Assembly (NCBI GenBank): GCA_964558295.1
Contig: CAZLDQ010000018.1
Coordinates: 1-43,517 of the forward strand
Direction of reading: 5' to 3'
DNA from: JBDKTH01 sp964558295
GTDB taxonomy: Bacteria > Planctomycetota > Planctomycetia > Pirellulales > Thermoguttaceae
Length of the DNA stretch: 43,517 nt
Position 1 is the stretch's first letter. Each line of letters starts with the position of its first letter. Position numbers and translations under genes: made by a program. Shown in pieces: positions 16,516-26,185 of this stretch. The notes under the pieces were generated by a model. The model saw nothing but the letters and a program-made list of their open reading frames with translations, had not been told where the DNA came from and searched no databases.

Positions 16516-16574
16516 GATGGAGTCTCCTTGGTGCGTACTCAGCGGGGCGCATCAGCTAGGCGGTAAAACCATGC

Positions 16575-16583
16575 AGTATATCA
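16575..16583 (-). promoter_or_regulatory. Extended -10 promoter candidate for the acyl-CoA dehydrogenase gene
   Basis: On the minus strand the sequence reads TGATATACT, a TGn extended -10 joined to TATACT. No good -35 is present. The start would be near 16568, about 53 nt before the GTG. The rest of 16584-16878 holds nothing else I can support. Confidence 0.4.
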
Positions 16584-16878
16584 TGGAATGGCCGCGTCTG
16601 CCGGGCTGAGACCACACTGGCCCCCTCGTTTGGCACCAACGGCTTCATCCCTGCGCTCCCGTGGCTACACACTTGGATTACTTCGGCATTCCACGGCCTG
16701 CGAGTTGGAATCGAATCGGCGTGTTTTTCGGTGTAATCGACAGAATTATACGGGCGAGTAGGGCGGTGAGTCCCTCGTGCGGGCGGCGTGGCTCCACTCA
16801 CAGGTTTTGCATCGAGCCGGAATCGAGATTGTTGCGAGGAAGAGACGCCGGATGGATGAGCGCAGAGGAGGTCGTTTT

Positions 16879-18678
16879 CTATCGCGTCGTGTTGGGCGGT
16901 GGTATGCGGACAGGCGAGGGAGAGGCGAGGCTTGCCGTCTGTGGCTGGTGGGCGAACCACTCCTTCCAGAGCGCGGCTTGTTCCTCGGGGCCACACGGCG
17001 GCTTTCCCAAGGGTTTTCCGAGATCCTGGCCAACCACTTTGGGGAGACTCTCCAGAGCCGCCCGACGAATGTCGGGGCGGTCGTCCAAGAGATGGATCAG
17101 CAGCGGCACGGTTTCGCGATTGGCCAACTCGCCTAGGACTATGGCCAAGTGGCGTCGCACGGCCGGCTCGGTGCTGTAGGCGAGGCGTTGCAGGGCGGGT
17201 AGACCCGCCGGGTCCTGGAGTCTGGTCAGGGCGGCGGCGACTTCGACTCGCAATAGCTCGTTGCGATTGGCCAGCAAACGCCGGAGGGGCTCGATCTCGT
17301 CGAGATGATCCAGGGCGCCTAGCGCGCGGGCGGCGGCTCCGGCAACGAGGAGGTCTTCGTCGGCCAAGGTGTGGAGCAACGCGGGAGCATACCGTATGTC
17401 GGGGTGAGCCGCGAAGTGCAAACAGGCCCGGCGCCGCACTTCCGGGGAGGTCTGTTTCAAGGCGGCTTCGGCCAAACGTGCGGCCGACTCCCGGTCGTCG
17501 GAGGCGAGCGCATCCAAGACGTCTTGCCAGACGAGTGGGTCGGTTTCCTTGGCCATTAGGGGTTCCAAGCGTGCGAGAGCGGCGAGGCTGAGGGGGTGCC
17601 GGCGGGTTTGTTCGGCCAGTTGGCTGGCGGCGCGGCGGCGGATCAGCATGTCGTCACTTCCCAGCCGATCGAGAGCCGTTTGGACGGCATTGTGATGGGT
17701 CTGGATGTCGGCGGGAGAGAGATACTCGGTCGTCTTGCACGAGGCCTCCTCGCCGGTCAGAGCGGCTGCGACCAAGGTGATCTCGGTGGGGCCGATTTCC
17801 TCGCGGAATCGTTGTTGGAGTTGGGCCAGGACTTCGGCACGCCGTTCGGCGGGAGCGTCGACGAGGAACTGGCTGGCCGGGGGCCATTGGGAGGACAACT
17901 CCTGGCAGGCGGTCTTTCGCGTTGTGTAGCAATTACGTCCCATGGCTTCCAACAAGAGCGGGCCGGCCTGGGCCAGCGGCCAAGTGGCCACTGCCTTCAC
18001 AGCCTCTTGCTGAACGCCGACGCTCGGATCGTCGAGCAGTCGCTGGGCAAGGGCGAAGCCTTGGCGGTTGGCGGCATGGCGCAGTGTTCGGGCAACGGCG
18101 AGCCGGACACGCCAGGAGCGGTCGTTGGCCGCTTCCATGGCCGCTTGGTAGGCGCCCAGATTAGCGAGGGCCGTGACGGCCGCGGCGCGTAAGACCTCGG
18201 TCTGGGTCTTTAGAACGTCTTCCAGGGCGGCCTGGGCTTCAGGGCCGCCGAGCTCGCCCAACGCCGCGATTGCCGCGGTTCGTACCTGCAAGTCGGTGTC
18301 GTGCAAGGCCACGGTCAGATACGCCAAGGCCTGGGGGGAACGGGCGCGGGCCAGTATGGTCAACACGGTTGCACGCACCTGCGGATTCGGATCGGTCCGC
18401 AGGTCGAGTAGCTCGGTGGGCAGCGGGTTCGGCGGCGACTCACTCCAGGCTTGCAGGGCTTCCAGCCGTCGGCGGGCGATTGGACTGCGCAAGGCCTCCA
18501 GCCGTTCGTGCAGATCGTCGGAAGGGGCTTTGTCGGTTCCTGACTCCTGGACGCTTGACCAGAGCGGTTCCCAGGGACGCACGGCCGGCCATGAGGAGCA
18601 GCCTGGCAGGATCAGGCCGGCGCTGACACACAGCGCCCAGAGTGAGTGACGAGTCCGTATCAGCAACCGAATCGACAC
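16879..18678 (-). CDS. HEAT-repeat lipoprotein
   Basis: This is a 599-aa lipoprotein. The signal peptide ends in a lipobox, LILPGC, so the mature protein is probably anchored by a lipidated Cys. Most of the rest is tandem HEAT/PBS-lyase-like helical repeats. They carry the signatures DPNPQVRATVLTILARA, DTDLQVRTAAIAALGELG, NELLRVEVAAALTRLQDP and TEPAVRRHLAIVLGELAN. A less regular stretch lies between two repeat blocks, at about 260-330. I chose GTG at 18678, ten bases after AGGA; a TTG at 18687 is too close to that site. It follows another HEAT-like gene by 48 bp on the same strand. The likely role is a protein-interaction scaffold in the periplasm; no enzymatic motif is seen. Confidence 0.8.
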   Translation of the reverse strand: MSIRLLIRTRHSLWALCVSAGLILPGCSSWPAVRPWEPLWSSVQESGTDKAPSDDLHERLEALRSPIARRRLEALQAWSESPPNPLPTELLDLRTDPNPQVRATVLTILARARSPQALAYLTVALHDTDLQVRTAAIAALGELGGPEAQAALEDVLKTQTEVLRAAAVTALANLGAYQAAMEAANDRSWRVRLAVARTLRHAANRQGFALAQRLLDDPSVGVQQEAVKAVATWPLAQAGPLLLEAMGRNCYTTRKTACQELSSQWPPASQFLVDAPAERRAEVLAQLQQRFREEIGPTEITLVAAALTGEEASCKTTEYLSPADIQTHHNAVQTALDRLGSDDMLIRRRAASQLAEQTRRHPLSLAALARLEPLMAKETDPLVWQDVLDALASDDRESAARLAEAALKQTSPEVRRRACLHFAAHPDIRYAPALLHTLADEDLLVAGAAARALGALDHLDEIEPLRRLLANRNELLRVEVAAALTRLQDPAGLPALQRLAYSTEPAVRRHLAIVLGELANRETVPLLIHLLDDRPDIRRAALESLPKVVGQDLGKPLGKPPCGPEEQAALWKEWFAHQPQTASLASPSPVRIPPPNTTR

Positions 18679-18726
18679 GTTAGGCAAATCCTTTCGCCAA
18701 ATCCGTTCGAGGTTCCGGAAACGCGA

Positions 18727-20190
18727 CTACTGCTTCGCCGCAGGCCCCGCAGGCTTGGCCGGCGGAGCTGGGGCATCGGGGACATCGGCCGCCGGGGCTG
18801 CGACCGCGGCCGCCGCGGGAGCCGCCGCCGGACGCAACTGCGCCATGATGGGGCCAAGCCGCTGTAACAAGGTCGCATCTTCAAGGTCTTTGTTGTCGAG
18901 CATTTCCGTAATCTTCTGCGTCTGCTCGAGCATGTTGGTGATCGCGGTCCTCTGGGGGGCGGTGGTGGCGAGCTCTTGGATCTTCTCCAAGGCGATCCGG
19001 ACACAGATCACCTGCTCCTTGAACTCGCGGCGTCGAATCGCAGGCGTTGTTTCTTCGCTGCTGCTCGCTTTTTCCTCGTCCGCTTGCGCGACATTCCGGC
19101 ACGCTTGTATCAACAGCTCATTGAGTGCCATGGCAATCTGCCCCGGATTGACGGGCATGGCGTCGGCTTGGTAGGTGAGTCGGCCGAGTGCCTTGGCCGC
19201 CGCGCAGCGCACCAACATCGGGCTATCCACTTCGCCGATCACGTTCACCAAGGCTTGAACCACTTCCCCTTTTGGGCCTGCCAAACGGAGATTGGCCAGT
19301 ACCTCGATCGCCAGCATCCGCATCCAGGCCTGGCCATCCATGGAACGGCCCGGGCTGACGCGGGTCGAGGCGATTTGAATCATCGCCGGGATCAACGTGG
19401 TGTCGCGGTACTGGGGATCGGCAATCCCCAGGGCACTGTGGCGCACCAGGCTTCGCAGGGCGGCCACCTTGACCACGTCGACTTGCTTCGGGTCCTTCAA
19501 CGCGTCGAGCAGCACGGGGAGCGCCGCCGGCAACGGGACCGGCGGATCGGTGGCTTTCGCCGGTTCTGACACGTTCAGATCGCCGATGGTCAACATGGCA
19601 TTGAAACGGCAGACCGGGTGATAGTTCCCTTTAGCCACTTCGTTGAGGGCTTCCAAGGCGAGCCTTCCGAGGTGCGTATAGACGGGGCCCGTCTTGGCGG
19701 TGCGAAAGTCGTTTAACAGGTCTTTGCGCAAGTCTTCACGCATCCGGACTTCGGTCTTTCCACCCCGTTCCAGGGTGTACGAAGCAAAATTCTCCGGATG
19801 TGACCACTGGGGGAAGAAGAAGGTCTTATAGAATGCGTCAAAGGTGGCCTGCTCATCCGCTTCGAACTTGCCGGCGCGAAGGATCTTGCCGAGTTCCGAC
19901 TTCTTTTTCTTCTGCGTTTCGTCGATGGGGAGCTTTTCGTAAGCCTGAGCCACGGCGGGCTTCGCGGCCGGCGGTTCGGTTGCCGGGGCTGGTTTCTTCG
20001 CGGCTGGTGTAGCCTTCGCGGGTGGTGTAGCCTTGGCGGGTGGCCGTTTAGCGGCGTCACCGCCCGTTGCAGGCTTCGGTCCGGCTGCTTGTCCCAACGC
20101 TACGGATCCGGCGATCGCCAGCCCAAGAAAAAACACAACGGCCAAGGGCCACAGACCGCGACGAAGGCTAACGGTGGGCATAGAATCCAT
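18727..20190 (-). CDS. Exported helical-repeat (HEAT-like) protein with low-complexity linker
   Basis: This is a 487-aa protein. The N-terminal signal or anchor is GLWPLAVVFFLGLAIAGSVA. An Ala/Pro/Lys-rich linker follows (PPAKATPPAKATPAAKK), then a helical domain with HEAT-like units. Examples are PAALPVLLDALKDPKQVDVV and LVRCAAAKALGRLTYQAD. The C-terminus is another Ala/Pro-rich tail. The start is unsure: neither ATG at 20190 nor ATG at 20181 has a clear ribosome site. It is probably co-transcribed with the downstream HEAT lipoprotein. I do not recognise a named family; a structural role in the envelope is plausible. Confidence 0.7.
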   Translation of the reverse strand: MDSMPTVSLRRGLWPLAVVFFLGLAIAGSVALGQAAGPKPATGGDAAKRPPAKATPPAKATPAAKKPAPATEPPAAKPAVAQAYEKLPIDETQKKKKSELGKILRAGKFEADEQATFDAFYKTFFFPQWSHPENFASYTLERGGKTEVRMREDLRKDLLNDFRTAKTGPVYTHLGRLALEALNEVAKGNYHPVCRFNAMLTIGDLNVSEPAKATDPPVPLPAALPVLLDALKDPKQVDVVKVAALRSLVRHSALGIADPQYRDTTLIPAMIQIASTRVSPGRSMDGQAWMRMLAIEVLANLRLAGPKGEVVQALVNVIGEVDSPMLVRCAAAKALGRLTYQADAMPVNPGQIAMALNELLIQACRNVAQADEEKASSSEETTPAIRRREFKEQVICVRIALEKIQELATTAPQRTAITNMLEQTQKITEMLDNKDLEDATLLQRLGPIMAQLRPAAAPAAAAVAAPAADVPDAPAPPAKPAGPAAKQ

Positions 20191-20900
20191 GGGGGTTGAC
20201 GCCGAACGGCTCGCGAAACGGGAAACGCCACCACCACCAGGGTGATAGGCAACTTATAGGCTAGCTTTGTCAGGGTAGCACTGTCAAGTTGTGTCGGGTG
20301 TGGGGGAGGGGCAATCTGGTCGGCAAGCGGGGCGGCGGTGTCAGCCTCGANNNNNNNNNNAGTACAGGGGGATTGGATTCTTGCCCCACTCGTGCGGTTG
20401 GACATCGCTCCAAACGACTGGCCCCACCCGATGGATTACCGGGCCAGGTGACGAGGCTTTGGGGCCGCTTGGGGCGGTGCTTTCACCCGGGGGAGTTAGG
20501 CGTCACCCTGAGCCGGCCAAACGTCGGTGTTGCGCCCCAAGGCTTCCGTTGTCAGAGAACGGGGAATGACAGGCAACGGAATCGCATGCTCCGAAAAGGG
20601 TTAGATCCAGCGTTGTAGTAGGTATGGGGGGTTAGTCTCGCTCGCTGCCGCAGGGCGGCAGGCAGCATGACAATCACATGGGTGATCGTCGACGAGAGTA
20701 TTTGGACGCCGCTCGGGGAAGGTGGAGAAGCTGTGCTCAAACGTTAGAGCACCGAGAATTTGTGCGCGAGCCCTCTTGCAAAAGGCTGCTTGCCAAGCAA
20801 TGATATCGTCTGGCCCTAACCGGCAGCCGTCGTGGGCCGGCTTCGTTCGGTGCCTGTGGTGTTGACGACTGGCAAACCAAAAAGCGAAAGGACCGACTTA
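20191..20900. other. Gene-free stretch with an assembly gap
   Basis: About 710 bp without a supported gene. Ten Ns at 20351-20360 mark a scaffold join, so true length and continuity are unknown here. Minus-strand TTGACA and TATAAG boxes upstream of the HEAT gene are about 23 bp apart, too far for a normal promoter. Confidence 0.6.
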
Positions 20901-21956
20901 ATGTGCCGTCTGAATCCTGTTTGGGGACGTTTGTGCAGGGTGGGACAACTCGTATTGGCCCTGGTTGTCGTTTGTCGGCCGGCGATTGGCCTCGCGGAGA
21001 CGGCGGACGACCCGGTGCGGTTGATTTTTGACACAGACATGGGCAACGACGTGGACGACGCGATGGCGTTGGCGATCATCCACGCCCTGGAGAGCCGCGG
21101 CGAATGCCGGTTGCTGGCGGTAACGGTCACGAAGGACAACAAATATGCGGCTCCGTTTGTGGACCTGATGAACACGTTCTATGGGCGCGGCGAGATTCCG
21201 ATTGGGGTGGTGCGCGGCGGTGCCACCCCGGAGGATGGGAAGTACCTGCGTCAGGTCGTGACGGCCGAAGACGGGGGCAAATTGCGTTATCCGCACGATC
21301 TGACCGATCCGGCGCAAGCCCCGGAGGCAACCCGGCTTCTCCGTCAGGTGTTGGCGGCCCAGCCCGACGGGTCGGTCGTGGTGGTGATGGTCGGTTTCTC
21401 GACGAACATGGCTCGGCTGCTGGCCTCAGGGCCGGATGATCTTTCCCCGCTGGATGGCGTGGCCCTGGTCAAGCAAAAGGTTCGCTTGTTGTCGACAATG
21501 GCCGGGGCTTTTGGGCCAAAACAGGTTGCCAAGCGGGTCGGGGAATACAACATTGTCAAAGACCTGCCGGCCGCCAAAAAGGTCTTTGCCGAGTGGCCTA
21601 CGCCGGTCGTGGCCAGTGGTTGGGAGATCGGAGATGCGATCAAACATCCCTCACAGAGCATGCGGGAGGATTACCGCTTCGTGGCGCAGCATCCACTCGT
21701 GGAGGCGTACCGCTATTATCGTGGACTGGCCAACGATCAACCGACGTATGACCTGACGAGCGTGGTCTATGGCGTGCGTCCGAACCGGGGGTACTTCGAT
21801 CTTTCGCAGCCAGGCCGGATTATTGTGGAGGACGATGGTTTCACGCGGTTCGAGCCGGCCGCCAACGGGCCGCATCGCTTCCTGATCGCCCGGCCCGAGC
21901 AAGTCGTGCGGGTGCGGGAGCTACAGGTTGTGCTTTGCAGCCAACCGGCCAAGTGA
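20901..21956 (+). CDS. Secreted nucleoside hydrolase (IUNH family)
   Basis: This 351-aa member of the inosine/uridine-preferring nucleoside hydrolase family would cleave the N-glycosidic bond of ribonucleosides. The calcium-binding signature is DTDMGNDVDDAMA (D44-D53). The usual family members are cytoplasmic and about 310 aa. This one has an N-terminal hydrophobic segment (GQLVLALVVVCRPAIGLA), so it is probably exported. The ATG at 20901 has AAAGGA 8 nt upstream; an earlier in-frame start at 20832 is not supported. It is convergent with the cyclase gene 38 bp away, with no clear terminator between. The substrate is not certain. Confidence 0.87.
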   Translation: MCRLNPVWGRLCRVGQLVLALVVVCRPAIGLAETADDPVRLIFDTDMGNDVDDAMALAIIHALESRGECRLLAVTVTKDNKYAAPFVDLMNTFYGRGEIPIGVVRGGATPEDGKYLRQVVTAEDGGKLRYPHDLTDPAQAPEATRLLRQVLAAQPDGSVVVVMVGFSTNMARLLASGPDDLSPLDGVALVKQKVRLLSTMAGAFGPKQVAKRVGEYNIVKDLPAAKKVFAEWPTPVVASGWEIGDAIKHPSQSMREDYRFVAQHPLVEAYRYYRGLANDQPTYDLTSVVYGVRPNRGYFDLSQPGRIIVEDDGFTRFEPAANGPHRFLIARPEQVVRVRELQVVLCSQPAK

Positions 21957-21994
21957 AGGAAAGCGGAGAGCGGGGAAGTTGGGGGCGACCAGCA

Positions 21995-23785
21995 CTATTT
22001 GTGGGTTAGCGGGATGACGCCGTCCCAGGCGGGCGGAGGGCGGCGGTTGTGCTGGGCGATGTAGACGGTGAGGAAGTCGGCCACCTGGTCGGCGGCCGGG
22101 GTCTGGTGGAGAAGCTCGTAGGCCTCGGCCCAACGGCGGGCGAGAAAGGCATCCAACGCGGCCTCATAGCGGCTGAGATGTTCATCGGTCAGAAGTGGAT
22201 AATCGGCTTCGGGAGGCAACAGTTCGCTGACTTCCAGTGGAGTATCCAGGCCGTAGGGACGGACTACCGCCAAGCGACGGACCCGAGCGACGTCGCGGGA
22301 AACCTGTTGGCGCAGCGTCTGGGAGGTAGCCTCGTCTAAGAGAATGGGGGCCCGAAGCGTCTTGGTCATCCCCTCCAAGCGCGAGGCCAAGTTGACGGCA
22401 GGGCCGAAGACGGTGACTTTTACCTGATCACGGGTCCCGATCTTGCCGGCCACGGCTTTGCCCGTGGCGATTCCAATGCCCGCATGGAACCCGGCCAGCG
22501 GGCTCTGGGGCTCTTGGGCGGCAGCCTCAAACTCGGCACGGATGGCCAAGGCGGCCTGGCAGGACCGCGCGACGGCGTCGGGTTGGACCAGCGGCCATCC
22601 CCAGAAGCCCATTGCCGCATCGCCCTGGAAATCGCCGACCACGCCTCCCTGGGCAAGGATCTGATGGGTCATCACGCCCAAGGCCCGGCTGACGCGGTGG
22701 AGCAGGTCGAGCAGATTGCCGGCGTGGCGTTCTGTTTCCAGCGAAAACCCGCGCAGGTCGCAGAAGAGTACGGAAACCTGTGTTTCTCGTGGTGCCAGGA
22801 CGACCTCGGGGTCTTCCACCGAGAGCGTTTCCAGGACCACCGGCGAGAAGAACTGGCTCAGCGTAGCCTGCTGTCGTTCCAGCCGGCGCACTTGCGTCAG
22901 AGAACTGACCGTCGCGGCGACGAGTTCTGTAAATTTCACATCTTCTCGGCAGTCTTCCGGTCCCGACGAGCCGGATCCGGCGGCCGGGTCTGTCGGGAAT
23001 CGTCCGGAGAGGTAGAGTCCCCAGCCTGCACATGCTTTCCCTGGCACGGGCGTGCAGAAGGCCCAATCGACGTTCCGGCGCGCCGTGAACAACGACGTCT
23101 CGTCAGCTTCCGCCTGCTGCCAAATGTGCAGAACACTCTCGTGTTGGCGGATGGCCTGGAGGATCAGTCGCTGACTTGGGTAGAAGTCGTCACCGGTGAT
23201 CAGGCGTTGATCCCAGTGCAACACCCGAACGTTCGGAGGCGTCTGGTCTGTTTCCCCGGCGCGATCAACGATCACCACAGCGGCCGTGTCAGCACGTGGG
23301 ATGCCGGTCAGTAGCATGCTCACCAGACGGACGCAGAGTTCCTGCTCGCCGTGGGCCTCGGAAATGACGTCGGATAAGCGGCGGAGGACTTCGATCCGGT
23401 AGTTGGGATTGCGGAACTGGACATCTTTGAGGTACTGGGGACTGAATGACTGCTGTTGGAGGGGCTGGGGCACATTGAGGGTGACATTCGCCCGCTGGTC
23501 GGCCAGCGTGAATGTCGTTTCGCCGATCACGAAATGATCGCCTGGCCGCAGATTGAATCGGGCCGAGTCGCGTCCCTGGAAGTAAACGGGATTCTGCGTT
23601 TGCGCCAGACGGGTCACTTCGAGCCGGCTGCCGGTCAGGCATGCCCGGACATGCTGCCGCGAGATATGGGGATCCCACGGGACGGCCCATCGCCCGCTCC
23701 GGCCGAGCACCACGATCTCTCCTTCCGGCAGGGCACGGCGCCAACGCTGTTGGGGTTCTCGGCCTTGGGCGATTAGGTCGGGCAT
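21995..23785 (-). CDS. FHA - GAF - class III adenylate/guanylate cyclase-like protein
   Basis: This is a 596-aa signalling protein. An N-terminal FHA domain (about 20-95) has the phosphothreonine-binding pattern LGRS...HISRQH (R29, S42, H45). A central GAF-like region spans about 130-310 (RRLSDVISEAHGEQELCVRL). A class III cyclase domain is at about 330-520. It has the metal-binding VSVLFCDLRGFS and GGVVGDFQGDAAMGFWG and the transition-state motif VFGPAVNLASRLEG. The position normally holding purine-binding Lys is Phe (GDFQGD), and Pro takes the usual Asp/Thr place (FGPAVN), so substrate or activity may differ from standard adenylyl cyclases. It lies 144 bp after the kinase gene on the same strand. 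No ribosome site is visible; the spacer is a word-like repeat. Confidence 0.88.
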   Translation of the reverse strand: MPDLIAQGREPQQRWRRALPEGEIVVLGRSGRWAVPWDPHISRQHVRACLTGSRLEVTRLAQTQNPVYFQGRDSARFNLRPGDHFVIGETTFTLADQRANVTLNVPQPLQQQSFSPQYLKDVQFRNPNYRIEVLRRLSDVISEAHGEQELCVRLVSMLLTGIPRADTAAVVIVDRAGETDQTPPNVRVLHWDQRLITGDDFYPSQRLILQAIRQHESVLHIWQQAEADETSLFTARRNVDWAFCTPVPGKACAGWGLYLSGRFPTDPAAGSGSSGPEDCREDVKFTELVAATVSSLTQVRRLERQQATLSQFFSPVVLETLSVEDPEVVLAPRETQVSVLFCDLRGFSLETERHAGNLLDLLHRVSRALGVMTHQILAQGGVVGDFQGDAAMGFWGWPLVQPDAVARSCQAALAIRAEFEAAAQEPQSPLAGFHAGIGIATGKAVAGKIGTRDQVKVTVFGPAVNLASRLEGMTKTLRAPILLDEATSQTLRQQVSRDVARVRRLAVVRPYGLDTPLEVSELLPPEADYPLLTDEHLSRYEAALDAFLARRWAEAYELLHQTPAADQVADFLTVYIAQHNRRPPPAWDGVIPLTHK

Positions 23786-23900
23786 GGGGAAAGGATGAAG
23801 GCTGAATGAATGATGAGCTGTCTGCCAGGTGAGGAAAACGTCCCGCGCTTAAGGGGCTGAGTGACGGGGACGGGATAAGCAATGCGTTCCTCCGTCCATC

Positions 23901-23943
23901 TTCAATCCTCAATTTTCAATTTGCATTTTTCAATTTTCAATTC
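23901..23943. repeat. Degenerate CAATTTT tandem word repeat at the kinase 3' end
   Basis: TCAATTTTCAATTTG-like words are repeated over 43 bp. On the minus strand the repeat supplies the last codons and the TGA stop of the kinase gene (ATTGAAAATTGA). The remaining spacer to the cyclase (23786-23825) has more words of the same style (GAATGAATGATGA). Confidence 0.75.
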
Positions 23944-26149
23944 TTTTCCCGTCGAAGTGATGAGTCTCCGTTGGCGCATTCGAGGTGGTGCTGTTGGGTG
24001 TGCGCTCCGTGGGCTCGCTGGTCGTGGGGGCCGGCGGCATAGGGGAAACCTCGCGGAGCAAGCGGAGGGCGAGGATCCAAAGACCGACGAGGACAACGGC
24101 GATCATGGTCGCGGCCGCCACGCCAAAGCGGACGAGCTTCGTGCGCAGGGCGGTCAACGTCGAACCGATCGCCAGATCGTAGGCCTCCTGAACGATAATG
24201 CGCCAGCCGATGTCCTTGCCGCGTACGGTGATCGGTTCCATCTGAGCGAGCCAGTGCTTGTCGTAGGTTGCCCCTTCAGGATCGTCTCCCAAGGGGTCGA
24301 AATACTTCTGCCTCTGCTCGGCCGTAGTGGGGAGGTCTTCGGGCGTGAGCCGGTATTCCCGAAAACGGTCGGGCACCCTTCCGTGCTTGCGTTGGAGTTC
24401 ATTGAACAGCGGGTGTTGAAGGATGACTCCCTTGTGTTTGCCTTCCCGCCAATCAACCAGCACGGCAAACTGCCCCTCGCCTCCCTGCAATTCGACGAAA
24501 CGGCCCACCTCGACGGTCAGGGCCACGACGCCGAGGAATCGTTTTTCGGGAGAGTCATCCCAGACGGGCGTGGAGATGGCCACGATCCAATGGTCGCTGG
24601 CCTGGGAGCGAAAGACGTCGGAAGGCTTTGTTTCCTGTACGTGTTCGTCTGGCCCCGGACGCCAGGACTCGAGCTGCCCCGTATTGCCCCCGTAAAAGAA
24701 GGTCCGCCAAGCGAAGTTCTTGCCCAGGGTGAGGGATTCCGGGATGCGGACCATTGAAATGCCCTGCGCATCGCAGAAAAACCAACTGGCCACCTCGTTC
24801 GGCGCCTTCTCGGGATGCATCGCTTCGGGCGTGAGAGAGCTGACGAGCGACTGAAATTCTTGCTGAAGCTTTTGCCGGGCAGGGTGTTCGCGGAACTGCC
24901 GACGGAGCGGTTCCAACTGTTCTTCGGTACGCGTGGGATCGTTCAATTGCCGGAGCAACTGCCGAAGGTCGGGCTGGTTGACGGTGTTGGCGATTGCTTG
25001 CCGGAAACGCTCCGAAGAGGCGACCCGTTCAACCGCTTCGAAGCGGCGTTCCAACTCATTGGCGGCAAACCGGGCCACATACTGGGCGGCAAAATGGTTG
25101 CTCTTCAAGGCCCGGTCGGTCAAGGCATGTTCAGATCGCACCAGCGCCGTGTTGAACCCCCGCCAGGCAAACAGAGTGACCACGCCCAAAAGAAGGGCTG
25201 GCCCCACGGCTCCCACGACCATGAGCGGTCGCCGGGCGCGTTGGGCTTTGCGGGTTTCCAATGCGGCCAGCACGGCCTGGACGTTTGGATATCGCTTGGC
25301 CGGATCCACGGCCAGGCAGCGTTCGAGGATTTCGGCCAAGGCGCGATCCACGCCCGGGACTTCGCGATGGGCGGTCGGGGGTGGGGCATGGCGGATCAGC
25401 CGCCGATACCAAGCGAGCCGCTGCTCCAAGTCGGGGGCCTTCTCCAGATGCTCTCCGGCTTCAGGAGTGCGATACGGCGGGCTGCCGGTGAGCATGCAGT
25501 AGAGTAAAGCGCCCAAGGCGTATACATCCCAACGTGCATCGGGGACGGCCTTCAGGTCTGCCTGTTCGGGGGCCATGTAGAAAAGCGTACCAAGGGCGGG
25601 GGCCTGTTCATGGGACAGCCGCGATTGGCCAAAATCAGCCAAGCGGGGCTTCTGGTCTTGATCCAGCAGGATGTTGGCCGGCTTCAGATCGCAGTGGAGC
25701 ACCCCCTTTCCGTGGGCGTGAACCAGTCCGATCGCTACGTCGCGAAACAACTCGACCGCCTCGGAAATGGGAATCGGACCGGCTTGGAGCCGCTCGGCGA
25801 GCGATCCCCTCTCCAGGTATTCCATGATATAGTAAGGGGGATCGGCATCCCAGCCGACGCCGATCAACTGAACCACATAGCGGTCGGCAAACAGGAATGC
25901 CAGCTTTTCGACCTCTCGCGACAAGAGCGACCAGGCGAGTCCGCCACGATGGGCGGAGCACTTGATTGCCCCCCGGCGGCGGGTAGTCTTCTCAACCGCC
26001 ACCCAAACCTCTCCATACGCCCCCCCACCGAGGAAACGATCCATCTCGTAGCCCGGCACCTGTGTGGGCGGGTGCGTGCGTTTCAGGCTCATCTCCAGGG
26101 AGCGGCGGCGTTCCGGTCCGCCTTGAGGTACGGTCGGGTCGAGGCTCAT
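23930..26149 (-). CDS. Transmembrane Ser/Thr protein kinase with extracytoplasmic Cache-like sensor
   Basis: This is a 739-aa Hanks-type kinase. The kinase domain (about 34-300) has the glycine loop FLGGGAYGEVWV, AIK (K63), catalytic loop LHCDLKPANILL (D154), DFG at 172-174, GTLFYMAPEQ and DVYALGALLYCMLTGSPPY. The catalytic loop has Cys where most such kinases have Arg (HCD instead of HRD). A membrane helix (about 310-333, LMVVGAVGPALLLGVVTLFAW) leads to an extracytoplasmic region of about 340 residues with a Cache-like sensor look (RFLGVVALTVEVGRFVELQ, then IGWRIIVQEAYDLA). A second helix (VAAATMIAVVLVGLWILALR) and a Pro/Thr tail follow. The adjacent FHA-cyclase is a plausible downstream partner. 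The start at 26149 has no ribosome site; a leaderless transcript is possible. Confidence 0.9.
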   Translation of the reverse strand: MSLDPTVPQGGPERRRSLEMSLKRTHPPTQVPGYEMDRFLGGGAYGEVWVAVEKTTRRRGAIKCSAHRGGLAWSLLSREVEKLAFLFADRYVVQLIGVGWDADPPYYIMEYLERGSLAERLQAGPIPISEAVELFRDVAIGLVHAHGKGVLHCDLKPANILLDQDQKPRLADFGQSRLSHEQAPALGTLFYMAPEQADLKAVPDARWDVYALGALLYCMLTGSPPYRTPEAGEHLEKAPDLEQRLAWYRRLIRHAPPPTAHREVPGVDRALAEILERCLAVDPAKRYPNVQAVLAALETRKAQRARRPLMVVGAVGPALLLGVVTLFAWRGFNTALVRSEHALTDRALKSNHFAAQYVARFAANELERRFEAVERVASSERFRQAIANTVNQPDLRQLLRQLNDPTRTEEQLEPLRRQFREHPARQKLQQEFQSLVSSLTPEAMHPEKAPNEVASWFFCDAQGISMVRIPESLTLGKNFAWRTFFYGGNTGQLESWRPGPDEHVQETKPSDVFRSQASDHWIVAISTPVWDDSPEKRFLGVVALTVEVGRFVELQGGEGQFAVLVDWREGKHKGVILQHPLFNELQRKHGRVPDRFREYRLTPEDLPTTAEQRQKYFDPLGDDPEGATYDKHWLAQMEPITVRGKDIGWRIIVQEAYDLAIGSTLTALRTKLVRFGVAAATMIAVVLVGLWILALRLLREVSPMPPAPTTSEPTERTPNSTTSNAPTETHHFDGKRIEN

Positions 26150-26156
26150 GGGCTTC

Positions 26157-26185
26157 AGTATAGATGGTGAATGGTGGATGGTGAA
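26157..26185 (-). promoter_or_regulatory. Promoter candidate of the kinase gene, possibly leaderless
   Basis: On the minus strand TTCACC (26180-26185, inside the tandem repeat) lies 17 bp before TATACT (26157-26162). Only seven bases separate TATACT from the start codon, so transcription would begin at or next to the ATG. Confidence 0.45.

Noticed and set aside
16690..16720. Second tRNA-like GATTCGATTCC on the minus strand
   Set aside because: No matching stem or cloverleaf around it.
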